Assembly: GCF_010994755.1 (NCBI RefSeq)
Contig: NZ_WHSB02000002.1
Span: 434,001-498,000, forward strand
Reading direction: 5' to 3'
DNA from: Shinella lacus
Lineage (GTDB): Bacteria; Pseudomonadota; Alphaproteobacteria; Rhizobiales; Rhizobiaceae
DNA: 64,000 bases
In this document: piece after piece, positions 17,125-25,751 of the stretch
Layout: the number at the start of each line of letters is the position of its first letter
How positions within the stretch are numbered: position 1 is the first letter of the stretch
Made by a program: the position numbers and the translations under genes
Notes under the pieces: model-generated
Databases searched by the model: none
Told to the model about the DNA's origin: nothing
What the model saw: the letters and a program-made list of their open reading frames with translations, nothing else

Positions 17125-18208
17125 ACTCGAAAAGCGCGCCAATCCTTCGACGCTCTTCTCCATCCTGTCGCCATTCTTGGCGCTGGCGCTGACGGTCGTA
17201 GCCGGCGGCATCATGTTCGCGCTCATCGGCAAGAGCCCGGTCGCAGCGCTCTACTCCTTCTTCATCGAGCCGTTGCTCGACATCTGGTCGCTGCACGAGA
17301 TCGCCATCAAGGCAGCACCGCTGATCCTGATCGGCGCCGGGCTTTCGGTGTGCTACCGCTCGAACAATTGGAATATCGGCGCCGAGGGGCAGTTCATCGC
17401 CGGCGCCATTGCGGGCGCCATCGTGCCGGTCGTCTTCCACGACTGGCATTCCTCGCTCGTCCTGCCGCTGATGCTGATCTTCGGCATGATCGGCGGCGCG
17501 CTCTATGCCGCCATTCCCGCCTTCCTGAAGGCGCATATGAACACCAACGAGATCCTGACGAGCCTGATGCTGGTCTATATCGCCCAGCTCTTCCTCGACT
17601 GGCTGGTGCGCGGGCCGTGGCGCAGCCCGGACGCCTATAATTTCCCGGTGACGCGGGATTTCGTGCCGGAGGCGATCCTTCCCGAACTCATCTCCTCGGG
17701 CCGCGCTAATCTCGGCTTCGCCTTCGCCATCATCGCCGCCGTCGGGCTGTGGATCATGATGCGCTACACGCTGAAAGGCTTCGAGATCACCGTGCTCGGC
17801 CAGTCGGAGCGGGCAGGGCGCTTTGCCGGCTTCTCGTCTAAGCGTATGATATGGTTCTCGATGCTGCTTTCCGGCGCGCTTGCCGGGCTTGCCGGCATTT
17901 CGGAGGTCAGCGGCACCATCGGCAAGCTCCAGCCGATCATTTCGCCCGGCTACGGCTTCACCGCCATCATCGTCGCCTTCCTCGGCCGCCTCAATCCGCT
18001 CGGCATCATCGCCGCCGGCCTGTTCCTGGCGCTGACCTATGTGGGGGGCGAAGCGGTGCAGCTGACGCTCAGCGTGTCCGACAAGGTCACGCGCGTCTTC
18101 CAGGGGCTGCTGCTGTTCTTCGTGCTCTCCTGCGACACGCTCATCCAGTACAAGATCCGGCTGGTGTTCTCGCGGTTCGGCCAGACCACGGAAGGGAGCG
18201 CGCACTGA
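17114..18208 (+). CDS. BMP/Nup-type ABC importer, permease 1
   Basis: The 364-residue permease of the BPD_transp_2 family has about nine membrane helices and the conserved GFSS/EITVLGQSERAGRFAG-type cytosolic coupling region (about residues 225-245). It starts 11 bases inside the ATPase gene and its stop overlaps the next permease start, so the three are translationally coupled. It forms half of the membrane channel of the importer. Confidence 0.9.
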   Translation: MRIELEKRANPSTLFSILSPFLALALTVVAGGIMFALIGKSPVAALYSFFIEPLLDIWSLHEIAIKAAPLILIGAGLSVCYRSNNWNIGAEGQFIAGAIAGAIVPVVFHDWHSSLVLPLMLIFGMIGGALYAAIPAFLKAHMNTNEILTSLMLVYIAQLFLDWLVRGPWRSPDAYNFPVTRDFVPEAILPELISSGRANLGFAFAIIAAVGLWIMMRYTLKGFEITVLGQSERAGRFAGFSSKRMIWFSMLLSGALAGLAGISEVSGTIGKLQPIISPGYGFTAIIVAFLGRLNPLGIIAAGLFLALTYVGGEAVQLTLSVSDKVTRVFQGLLLFFVLSCDTLIQYKIRLVFSRFGQTTEGSAH

Positions 18209-19128
18209 TGGGTATCATCGAAGCGATCCTGCTCACCGTCATTACCGCGGCGACGCCTTTGGTGCTGGCTTCCCTCGGCGAACTTGTCACGGAACGGTCG
18301 GGCGTGCTCAATCTCGGCGTCGAGGGCATGATGGTGATGGGCGCCGTGCTCGCCTTCGCCGCCACGCAGGCGACGGGCTCGCCCTATATCGGCATTCTCG
18401 CCGGCATTGCCTGTGGCGCGCTGTTCTCGCTGCTCTTCGGCTTCCTGACGCTGACGCTCGTCGCCAACCAGGTGGCGACCGGCCTTGCGCTCACCATTCT
18501 CGGCCTCGGCGTTTCCGGCCAGATCGGCGAGCCCTATGTCGGCATGTCGGGCATCAAGCTGCAACCGATCGTCATCCCGCTGCTCGCCGACATTCCGTTC
18601 CTCGGGCCGCTGCTCTTCAAGCAGGACCTGATCTTCTACCTGTCGATCGCGCTGGTCATCGGCGTCAACTGGTTCCTGTTCAAGAGCCGCGCGGGCCTGA
18701 AGCTGCGCGCCATCGGCGACAGCCATGGCTCGGCGCATGCGCTCGGCATCCATGTCATCCGCACGCGTTATCTCGCCGTGATGTTCGGCGGCGCCTGTGC
18801 CGGGCTTGCCGGTGCGCAGCTCTCGCTCGTCTATACGCCGCAATGGGTGGAGAACATGTCGGCCGGGCGCGGCTGGATCGCGCTGGCGCTCGTCGTCTTC
18901 GCCTCGTGGCGGCCCTGGCGGCTGCTTGCGGGCGGCTATCTTTTCGGTGCGGTCTCGATCAGCCAGCTGCACGCCCAGGCGTTCGGCATCGGCATCCCCT
19001 CGCAGTTCCTGTCGGCGCTTCCCTATGCCGCCACGGTGATCGTGCTCGTCCTGATATCGCACAATCGGCGCACCACGCTGATCAACACGCCCGCCTCGCT
19101 CGGCAAGCCCTTCGTGCCCGATCGATAG
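18208..19128 (+). CDS. BMP/Nup-type ABC importer, permease 2
   Basis: The start ATG at 18208 shares one base with the previous stop codon. The 306-residue product has about eight helices and the NLGVEGMMVMGAVLAF segment near the N-terminus that marks the second permease of nucleoside/simple-sugar importers (NupQ/YufQ type). The coupling loop LKLRAIGDSHGSAHALG lies near residue 170. It pairs with the preceding permease to form the channel. Confidence 0.9.
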   Translation: MGIIEAILLTVITAATPLVLASLGELVTERSGVLNLGVEGMMVMGAVLAFAATQATGSPYIGILAGIACGALFSLLFGFLTLTLVANQVATGLALTILGLGVSGQIGEPYVGMSGIKLQPIVIPLLADIPFLGPLLFKQDLIFYLSIALVIGVNWFLFKSRAGLKLRAIGDSHGSAHALGIHVIRTRYLAVMFGGACAGLAGAQLSLVYTPQWVENMSAGRGWIALALVVFASWRPWRLLAGGYLFGAVSISQLHAQAFGIGIPSQFLSALPYAATVIVLVLISHNRRTTLINTPASLGKPFVPDR

Positions 19129-19170
19129 GAAAACAAGAAAAAGCAACCACTTCTAACCACAGAGGATAAA

Positions 19171-20241
19171 ATGAAGAAAATCATTCTCGCTCTCGCCACC
19201 TCAGCCGCCGTTATCGGCTTTGCCGCAGCCGCCAACGCCCAGGACGCGACAAAAATCTGCTTCATCTATGTCGGCTCCAAGACCGACGGCGGCTGGACGC
19301 AGGCGCACGACATCGGCCGCCAGGCGCTTCAGGCCGAATTCGGCGACAAGATCGAAACACCGTTCCTGGAAAACGTGCCGGAAGGCCCGGATGCCGAGCG
19401 CGCCATCGAGCGCATGGCCCGCTCCGGCTGCGCCCTGGTCTTCACCACCTCGTTCGGCTTCATGGACGCGACGGTCAAGGTCGCCGAAAAATTCCCGGAC
19501 GTGAAGTTCGAACATGCGACCGGCTTCAAATCCGGCCCGAACGTCGCGACCTACAATTCGCGCTTCTATGAGGGCCGTTACATCCAGGGCCTGATCGCCG
19601 CGAAGATGTCCCAGAAGGGCGTCGCCGGCTACATCGCGTCCTTCCCGATCCCGGAAGTGGTGATGGGTATCAATTCCTTCGTGCATGGCGCGCAGTCGAT
19701 CAACCCGGACTTCAAGGTCAAGGTCATCTGGGCCAACACCTGGTTCGACCCCGGCAAGGAAGCCGATGCCGCCAAGGCGCTGATCGACCAGGGCGTCGAC
19801 ATCCTGACGCAGCACACCGACACGACCGCGCCGATGCAGGTTGCTGCCGAACGCGGCATCAAGGCCTTCGGCCAGGCATCCGACATGATCAAGGCTGGCC
19901 CGGAAACGCAGCTGACCGCCATCGTCGACACCTGGGGCGCCTATTACATCAAGCGCACCAAGGCCGTTCTCGACGGCACCTGGAAGTCGGAGCAGGTCTG
20001 GGACGGCCTGAAGGACGGCATCCTCACCATGGCGCCCTACACCAACATGCCGGACGACGTGAAGAAGCTCGCGGAAGAGGCGGAAGCCAAGATCCGCTCC
20101 GGCGAACTGCACCCCTTCACCGGCCCGATCAAGAAGCAGGACGGCTCGGACTGGCTCGCTGATGGCGCCGTCTCCGACGACGGCACGCTGCTCGGCATGA
20201 ACTTCTACATCGCCGGCGTCGACGACCAGCTGCCGAAGTAA
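19171..20241 (+). CDS. BMP-family substrate-binding protein of the ABC importer
   Basis: The product is a 356-residue periplasmic binding protein with a clean signal peptide (AANAQ cleavage, about residue 24) and the BMP/Med fold: YVGSKTDGGWTQAHD near the N-terminus, then FEHATGFKSGPNVATYNSRFYEGRYI. Members bind nucleosides or, in bacteria, related purine compounds. The ATG has AGAGGA upstream. It ends the transporter operon, and a strong terminator follows. It is the only gene of the four with a separate intergenic gap (42 bases), which is common for the most highly expressed component. Confidence 0.9.
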   Translation: MKKIILALATSAAVIGFAAAANAQDATKICFIYVGSKTDGGWTQAHDIGRQALQAEFGDKIETPFLENVPEGPDAERAIERMARSGCALVFTTSFGFMDATVKVAEKFPDVKFEHATGFKSGPNVATYNSRFYEGRYIQGLIAAKMSQKGVAGYIASFPIPEVVMGINSFVHGAQSINPDFKVKVIWANTWFDPGKEADAAKALIDQGVDILTQHTDTTAPMQVAAERGIKAFGQASDMIKAGPETQLTAIVDTWGAYYIKRTKAVLDGTWKSEQVWDGLKDGILTMAPYTNMPDDVKKLAEEAEAKIRSGELHPFTGPIKKQDGSDWLADGAVSDDGTLLGMNFYIAGVDDQLPK

Positions 20242-20264
20242 GCTTCCCGACCCACGACGATACA

Positions 20265-20292
20265 GGGGCGCCTCGCAAGAGGCGCCTTTTTT
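20265..20292 (+). terminator. Rho-independent terminator of the ABC importer operon
   Basis: GGCGCCTC and GAGGCGCC pair around a GCAA tetraloop and run into six T residues, 25 bases after the binding-protein stop. Confidence 0.92.
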
Positions 20293-20405
20293 CATTGTGA
20301 AAGCGGGATGACGCGAACGGACTTTGCGGAATCGGCGACGCACTTTATACCTGCCAGACGGCCCCGGAACAAAATGGGTGTTTTGGGGCGCAGGAGGGGA
20401 CATAC

Positions 20406-21149
20406 TTGCGCAGGGGTTTGCTTGAGACCGTGATCAGCGGGATGAACACGCGCACCAGCCACGCGCAGGTCGTCAACGAGCTCGGAAGAGCCATCATCGC
20501 CGGCGAGTATCCGGTCGGCGCGACCTTGCCGGGCGATGCCGACCTCGCCGCCCGCTTCAAGGTCTCCCGCACGGTCCTGCGCGAGGCGATGAAGACGCTC
20601 GCCGCCAAGGGCCTCGTCGTGCCGCGCGCCCGCATCGGCACCCGGGTGACGCCGAACACACAATGGAACCTCTTCGACAGCGATATCCTTACCTGGTACT
20701 TCGCCGTCGGCGTCAACGAGGATTTTCTGCTGCATCTCTCCGAAGTGCGCCTGGCTTTCGAACCGCATGCGGCGGCCCTTGCGGCACGCCATGCCTCCGA
20801 GGCCGATATCAGCCAGATGATGCGCCTTGCGGTCGCGATGGGCGATCCGGAGCACACGGCGGAAACGCTCGCCATAGCGGACCTGAAATTCCACCTCTCG
20901 GTGCTCGAAGCCTCGCGCAACCCCTTCCTGCGCACGCTCGGCAGCCTCATCGAAGCCGGGCTCGTCGGTGCCTTCAAGCTCTCTTCGCCCGCCGCCGACC
21001 GCGGCCAGATCGCTGACGTCTCGACCAGCCATATCCGCATCGTCGAGGAGATCGACAAGCGGGATGAGGGTGGCGCCCGACGCGCCATGGAGAACGTCAT
21101 CAAGGTCGGCCGGGAGCGCGTCGTCGAGGCGCTGCGTGAAGAAAGATAG
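20406..21149 (+). CDS. GntR-type regulator, FadR subfamily (FCD domain)
   Basis: The TTG start at 20406 sits behind a near-perfect AGGAGGGG ribosome site. The 247-residue protein has an N-terminal winged helix (VVNELGRAIIAGEYPVGATL, then FKVSRTVLREAMKTLAAKGL, about residues 20-70). An all-helical FCD ligand-binding domain follows, with the metal/ligand residues in FEPHAAALAA and DLKFHLSVLEASRNP. FCD regulators usually respond to organic acids or sugar acids and often control a neighbouring pathway. The neighbours are the nucleoside importer upstream and an antiporter on the other strand; the target cannot be assigned. Confidence 0.9.
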   Translation: MRRGLLETVISGMNTRTSHAQVVNELGRAIIAGEYPVGATLPGDADLAARFKVSRTVLREAMKTLAAKGLVVPRARIGTRVTPNTQWNLFDSDILTWYFAVGVNEDFLLHLSEVRLAFEPHAAALAARHASEADISQMMRLAVAMGDPEHTAETLAIADLKFHLSVLEASRNPFLRTLGSLIEAGLVGAFKLSSPAADRGQIADVSTSHIRIVEEIDKRDEGGARRAMENVIKVGRERVVEALREER

Positions 21150-21193
21150 CGGGGTTCAGGTATACGCCCTTAGCAGGGGAGCGTCTTCGACAG

Positions 21194-22987
21194 CTATGCC
21201 GATGCTTCGCCCTGAGACGGTGCAGCCAGATTCAGTTCCCCTTGCGTGTCTGCCTCTTCAGACGGTTTTCTCATTGCCTCCAAGGCAAGCAACTGCTCGG
21301 ACATGGCGGCGGCAAGCTCGTCTTTCGCAATGATGACGTGATTGGCGCCGAACTGCCGCAGATGGTCCGCTTCCGCCTGGGAGGCCGCGCGTGCCACGAT
21401 GGCGAGTGCGCCATTCGCAGAACGCGCCTGCTCGATCAGCGTGCCGGCCGCAAAGGCGTCCGGAATGGCGGCTATGAACCAGCGTGCGCCCGCGATATTC
21501 GCCTGCGCCAGCACGCCACGATTGCCCGCCGGCTCGCCGATCGCCTCGATGCCCTGTTCGCGCAGCGCTTCGGCAACACCCGCCCGCTCCTCGATGACGA
21601 TGAGCGGGAGACCGGCCCCGCGCAGCCGCTCGACGATGCGCCTGCCGACGCCGCCATAGCCCACCAACACCGCGTGGTCGCTGAGCGTCGTCGGCTCCGG
21701 CTCGTCTTCGTCCGGTTCCTCCGGCTGTGCGGCCGCATCCTCGCCGCCTTCCGCCTCCTCTGCGGCGTCCAGTTTTGCGCCGTAATGGTCGACTGCCATG
21801 AACAGCAGCGGGTTGACGAGGATGGAGAACAGCGCGCCCGCGACGACGAGGTCCTGCGCCACGGCCGGCAGCAGGTCCAAGCCGACGCCGAGCACGACGA
21901 GAATGAAGGAGAATTCACCGATCTGCGCCAGGCTCGCGGCAATGGTGAGCGCGATCGTGCGCGGATAACCGAAGGCCTTGACGATGAGGTAGGCAGCCGC
22001 CGACTTGATGAAGACGATGGTGACGAAGGTCGCGAGGATCGCCAGCGGCCGCTCTACGAGGTTGACCGGATCGAACAGCATCCCGACGGAGACGAAGAAC
22101 AGCACCGCGAAGGCATCGCGCAGCGGCAGGGTTTCGCGCGCGGCCTGCTGGCTGAGCTGCGATTCCGCCAGCACCATGCCGGCGAAGAAGGCGCCGAGCG
22201 CAAAGGACACGCCGAAGAGTTTTGCCGAGCCGTAGGCGACGCCGAGCGCAATGGCCAGAACCGAAAGCCGGAACAGTTCGCGCGAGCCGGTATGCGCCAC
22301 GTAGTGCAGGATCATCGGAATGACCTTGCGGCCGACGACGAGCATCAGTGCGATGAAGGCCGAGACCTTCAGCGCCGTGACCCCGACCGCCGTCCAGACA
22401 GCGCCGATGCCCAGCGCCCGCGTCAGGTCCGGATCGACATCGGCGGTCTGCGCCGTACCGCCCAGCACGCCGGCAAGCGGCGGCAGAAGCACGAGCGTCA
22501 GCACCATGACGAGGTCCTCGACGATCAGCCAGCCGACCGCGATGCGCCCCTTTTCCGTCTCCACCATGCGGCGCTCCTGCAACGCGCGCAGCAGCACGAC
22601 GGTACTGGCGACGGAGAGCGACAGGCCGAAGACGAAACCGCTGCCTGCGGACCACCCCATCGCAAGCGCCAGCAATAGGCCGAAGAAGGTCGCGACGACG
22701 ATCTGGCCGAGCGCGCCCGGAATGGCGATCGCCCGCACCGAGAGAAGATCCTTCAGCGAAAAATGCAGGCCCACACCGAACATCAGCAGGATAACGCCGA
22801 TTTCCGCCAGTTCGTTTGCCAGTTTCTGATCGGCGACGAAGCCCGGCGTGAAGGGACCGATGACGACGCCGGCCAGAAGGTAGCCGGCTATCGGGGGCAG
22901 GCGAAAACGATGCGCGACCAGCCCCGCGAGGAAGGCGAGGCAGATACCGGCAACCAGCGTGGCGATCAGCGGTGTCGCATGGGGCAA
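21194..22987 (-). CDS. YbaL/Kef-type cation:proton antiporter (CPA2) with TrkA-N domain
   Basis: The 597-residue protein has a twelve- to thirteen-helix CPA2 exchanger domain (residues 1-400), with conserved stretches such as GYLLAGVVIGPFTPGF and LIVEDLVMVL. An acidic linker (about 405-425) joins it to a cytosolic RCK/TrkA-N domain with the NAD-binding motif GYGGVGRRIVERL (about 435). The family exports K+ or Na+ in exchange for protons and is gated by nucleotide binding. It has the normal length for YbaL. It stands alone on the minus strand, with no KefF-type partner nearby. Confidence 0.9.
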   Translation of the reverse strand: MPHATPLIATLVAGICLAFLAGLVAHRFRLPPIAGYLLAGVVIGPFTPGFVADQKLANELAEIGVILLMFGVGLHFSLKDLLSVRAIAIPGALGQIVVATFFGLLLALAMGWSAGSGFVFGLSLSVASTVVLLRALQERRMVETEKGRIAVGWLIVEDLVMVLTLVLLPPLAGVLGGTAQTADVDPDLTRALGIGAVWTAVGVTALKVSAFIALMLVVGRKVIPMILHYVAHTGSRELFRLSVLAIALGVAYGSAKLFGVSFALGAFFAGMVLAESQLSQQAARETLPLRDAFAVLFFVSVGMLFDPVNLVERPLAILATFVTIVFIKSAAAYLIVKAFGYPRTIALTIAASLAQIGEFSFILVVLGVGLDLLPAVAQDLVVAGALFSILVNPLLFMAVDHYGAKLDAAEEAEGGEDAAAQPEEPDEDEPEPTTLSDHAVLVGYGGVGRRIVERLRGAGLPLIVIEERAGVAEALREQGIEAIGEPAGNRGVLAQANIAGARWFIAAIPDAFAAGTLIEQARSANGALAIVARAASQAEADHLRQFGANHVIIAKDELAAAMSEQLLALEAMRKPSEEADTQGELNLAAPSQGEASA

Positions 22988-23082
22988 GCGCGTCTATCCT
23001 GATTCCGTGGGAATTCAAGAGGATAGGGTAGGGCGGCCCGCCGCCCCGCGCAAGACGCGAATCCGAAAGAACGCGACGCGCT

Positions 23083-23430
23083 TCAGTCGTCGTTGCTGGC
23101 GTTCAGCTCTTCCGGCCGCATGCCCTCATCCGCCGCTTTGGTTGCGAGCTGGGCCGCCCCCATCGCCTGGTAGAGGTTGAACAGCGATTCGCTGGCGCGC
23201 GCCGCAAGACGGAACCATTCCGTGTTGCCGGCAATGGCGGGGTGGTGGAGCAACTGGTCATCGACGAGATCGAGCACGATGGAGGTGGTGTGCACCGCCT
23301 CATGGAAGCCGAAGGAGCCCGAGGTGTAATGCGCCAGCAGTTCCGTCGGCGTCAGGGCGCGCTCTTCGGCCAGGATGTCGAGCTGCTTCAGCCGTTCGTC
23401 TTCCAGTTCGATGTCGGTGCTTTCCAGCAT
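23083..23430 (-). CDS. Conserved-looking small protein of unknown function
   Basis: The 115-residue product is acidic, with GGAG placed 7 bases before the ATG at 23430. No signal peptide or membrane segment is visible. Residues 15-35 look like a short helical start (LDILAEERALTPTELLAHYTS) and the remainder is mostly helical. I do not recognise the family. It is followed closely on its upstream side by the small lipoprotein gene at 23457-23720, with 26 bases between, so the two may share a transcript. Confidence 0.65.
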   Translation of the reverse strand: MLESTDIELEDERLKQLDILAEERALTPTELLAHYTSGSFGFHEAVHTTSIVLDLVDDQLLHHPAIAGNTEWFRLAARASESLFNLYQAMGAAQLATKAADEGMRPEELNASNDD

Positions 23431-23456
23431 GGTCCGTCTCCGTTGCCGCCGTCGTT

Positions 23457-23720
23457 TCAGAAGTACTCGATTCGCACGTAGCGGTGGATGAGAAGTAACG
23501 AACGATCCGGCTGGATGCGATAGGTTTCGACGACCGGGCGACCATATTGGTCATTGAACGTGTGTTCGAACGTGCTGCCGATCGGCGCCTTGGTGAGTTT
23601 CGTGCGCGGCTGGCCATTATAGGTGATGCTGCCGCGAATGGGCTCGACGCCGCCGGAATAGCCCGCGGTGCAGGCGGCAAGCGAAAGGGCGGCGAGACAG
23701 GCGAGGGCTATCCGGACCAT
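23457..23720 (-). CDS. Small putative lipoprotein
   Basis: The 87-residue product has a lipoprotein signal: a hydrophobic run ending in the lipobox SLAAC (Cys about residue 17). The mature part is predicted mainly beta (ITYNGQPRTKLTKAPIG, then a YRIQPDRSLLLIHRY segment). AAGGAGA lies before the ATG. It should be anchored in the outer or inner membrane through lipid on the Cys. The function is unknown. Confidence 0.75.
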   Translation of the reverse strand: MVRIALACLAALSLAACTAGYSGGVEPIRGSITYNGQPRTKLTKAPIGSTFEHTFNDQYGRPVVETYRIQPDRSLLLIHRYVRIEYF

Positions 23721-23773
23721 GATGATCTCCTTCTGCCTCGAAATCTAGCAGATCGCCGCCGAGCATCCAGATG

Positions 23774-23797
23774 GAAAAGGGCGGCCGGAGCCGCCCG
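23774..23797 (-). terminator. Terminator of the DUF992 gene
   Basis: Read on the minus strand, GGGCGGC and GCCGCCC pair around a four-base loop and are followed by TTTT, just after the DUF992 stop at 23807. Confidence 0.8.
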
Positions 23798-23806
23798 TTT
23801 CGTGTG

Positions 23807-24331
23807 TCAGCCCTGCGGCGTGAGCGTCACCGACGTGCCGGTAGCGGCAAGGTTCAGGCCGATCTGACCGCTGACGCTGATCGTCTGCAGGTGGATCGAG
23901 CCGGAGGTGCCGCCGACCAGGAGGTTGGTGCCGACGCCGAAGCCGAGCGTGGCTTCCGCCGTTGCGCCCTGATAGAGGCCGCCGAGCGAACCCTGGTGGT
24001 AGCCGGCCGTCGGCGCGAAAACCGCCCATACGATGCGGCCCTGTGTCGTGAAACCGAGGTCGACGCCCATCTTGCGGATGACGCCGGAATAGGTGTCATG
24101 CTCGCCACGGGTCGACGAGAAGACACAATCGACGGACTTCGCCGAACCGAGTACGTAACCGACGCCGCCGCCGACATCGCAGGTCAGCATGCCGATCTTG
24201 ACGCCGTCGCGATCGCCGCGGTCGACGGAGACCGGTGCTTCCTCGCGGATAACCATGTCCGCCGCGCCAGCCGTGGTTGCGAGAGCCTGCGCAAGGCTCA
24301 GCGCGAGGACTGTTCCAAGCTTCTTGTTCAT
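23807..24331 (-). CDS. DUF992-family exported protein
   Basis: The ATG at 24331 follows AAGGAG and begins a signal peptide ending TTAGA (about residue 24); longer open frame upstream is not used. The 174-residue product shows the DUF992 features: KIGMLTCDVGGGVGYVLGSAK, then CVFSSTRGEHDTYSG, and a glycine-rich final half (AEATLGFGVGTNLLVGG). The family is exported, common in Hyphomicrobiales, and has no known role. Its glycine-rich pattern suggests a beta-structured envelope protein. Confidence 0.85.
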   Translation of the reverse strand: MNKKLGTVLALSLAQALATTAGAADMVIREEAPVSVDRGDRDGVKIGMLTCDVGGGVGYVLGSAKSVDCVFSSTRGEHDTYSGVIRKMGVDLGFTTQGRIVWAVFAPTAGYHQGSLGGLYQGATAEATLGFGVGTNLLVGGTSGSIHLQTISVSGQIGLNLAATGTSVTLTPQG

Positions 24332-24531
24332 CTGTGCACTCCTTCTAACTGGCACGATAATGGCGAATCCGGTGCTTTGGTTCCGGTCGCAGCCGCATCT
24401 CATGGTGAAGATCGTGGCGGAGTGTGGGCAAGTAACTTTTTGCTAACAAATAGTGCGCGCGCATGTGGTCAGCGCCCGCCGGCTGAGGCTTTTCAACAAC
24501 ATATGGGGGAAGGGCGCGCGTACTCGCGCGC

Positions 24532-24744
24532 TCACACCTCGTTGATCGTCGGCAGATGGGTGATCACTTCGTCCCGGCGCTTCTCATCGAGCGGTGCGAT
24601 ATGCGCGTTCCAGTAAGCCTCGGCCGCGCGCGTCTCGTGTTTCCATTGCCGCGTGCTGACATGGTTGTCGTCAATCTTGGCGAGCCGGCGGCCGCCGAGG
24701 CGGAGATAGTCTGCGGCGAGTTTTGCGGTGGATGTCTGTTCCAT
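24532..24744 (-). CDS. Small soluble protein of unknown function
   Basis: The ATG at 24744 lies behind GAGGAGG. The 70-residue product is charged and helical, with no signal or membrane segment (start MEQTSTAKLAADYLRLGGR). A longer reading from upstream has no ribosome site. I do not recognise the family; small proteins of this kind are common in Rhizobiaceae. Confidence 0.6.
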   Translation of the reverse strand: MEQTSTAKLAADYLRLGGRRLAKIDDNHVSTRQWKHETRAAEAYWNAHIAPLDEKRRDEVITHLPTINEV

Positions 24745-25114
24745 GGCCAGCCTCCTCTGGTGACGGACCAAAACAGTTCCCGCCGCCCGATTGTTCCGGC
24801 AATAAAAAAGGCCGGGGCGAAACCGCACCGACCTTCCTCATCATCACCTGTTCACCCGTGCCAGTACATCCGTGGTCAAAAGCATCAGGTGATGCGGCCA
24901 TCGCGAGCGGCAGAAGCTTTCCAGCGCTCATCAGCAAGGCCGATGACGGTGATATAGATGGCCATTGTGTTCAAATCAAGGGCTCGTCATCCCACATTGA
25001 CGAGACAAGCAAAACTGCTAAAAAGCCGCATCGCCTGAAGGGGCGGCAAACCGGCCTGAAACCCGGTGCCGCGGCTTTTCCGAAAACCGGGAAAAGAGCA
25101 CCCTTCATCGACAG
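24745..25114. other. Intergenic region before tRNA-Ser, no confident gene
   Basis: This 370-base stretch lies between the small gene at 24532-24744 and tRNA-Ser. Two 26-codon open frames (24885-24965 minus and 24958-25038 plus) begin at ATG but lack a ribosome site, so I do not call them. It should contain the tRNA promoter; I could not pick out a convincing -35/-10 pair. Confidence 0.5.
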
Positions 25115-25204
25115 GGAAGAGTGTCCGAGTGGTTTAAGGAACCGGTCTTGAAAACCGGCGTAGGCGAGAGTCTACCGTGGGTTCGAATCCCACCTCTTCC
25201 GCCA
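25115..25204 (+). tRNA. tRNA-Ser (anticodon TGA)
   Basis: The sequence gives a complete long-variable-arm tRNA: acceptor GGAAGAG/CTCTTCC, anticodon loop CTTGAAA, a variable arm with a GGCGAGAGTC-type stem, T arm GTGGG/CCCAC with TTCGAAT, discriminator G and an encoded CCA. Confidence 0.96.
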
Positions 25205-25310
25205 TCCCCCTGCTACTTTTCCCGACTTGTTGCTGACGCATTGTCATCCTAGAATTCGCATGCAGCCAAAAGCGATTTGTCGGCTGGATGCGAGATAAGG
25301 GGAGGCAGCG

Positions 25311-25526
25311 ATGGACGTGCTTCGAGACCCCACGCATATCGGCATGTTTGAACCGCAGGATCTCGATATCCTGAAAGGTGTTTTCACCCGGTTGACGGCA
25401 GCCAAGAGCCCCGGGCTCGACGAGGCGCGGGAGCGATCGCTGGCGCGCTCGATCATCACGCTGTACCGGCACGGCGTGCGCGATCCCGAACAGCTCTTCG
25501 ACGTGCTGCATATCCAGACATCCTGA
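25311..25526 (+). CDS. Small soluble protein of unknown function
   Basis: The 71-residue product starts at ATG 25311 after GGGGAGG. It is predicted all-helical and charged: FEPQDLDILKGVFTRLTA, then ARERSLARSIITLYRHGV. No membrane or signal segment is seen. The pattern resembles small conserved rhizobial proteins of unknown role. It is transcribed alone, 106 bases after tRNA-Ser. Confidence 0.7.
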   Translation: MDVLRDPTHIGMFEPQDLDILKGVFTRLTAAKSPGLDEARERSLARSIITLYRHGVRDPEQLFDVLHIQTS

Positions 25527-25751
25527 AGGTTTGAACCGCGCCGATGTGGCCGAAGCTCGCTGACAGTAAAGCGGGCGTTTTAATCATATGGAAACCATAA
25601 TTCATCGAAGCTGGCGGCGGGCTTCCTATCCATTCGCAATTTTGCCATGTTATTGGCATGATTAACGTACTGTTATTTACTGAGTGGCATTGACGGCCGG
25701 CTTGCAGGGGCAAGGCAGGTTGGCTGGCGCACCGTCGGGGACAATAGCGGC

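Noticed and set aside
24885..25038. Two 26-codon frames in the spacer before tRNA-Ser
   Set aside because: Neither has a ribosome site, a domain or a partner gene.
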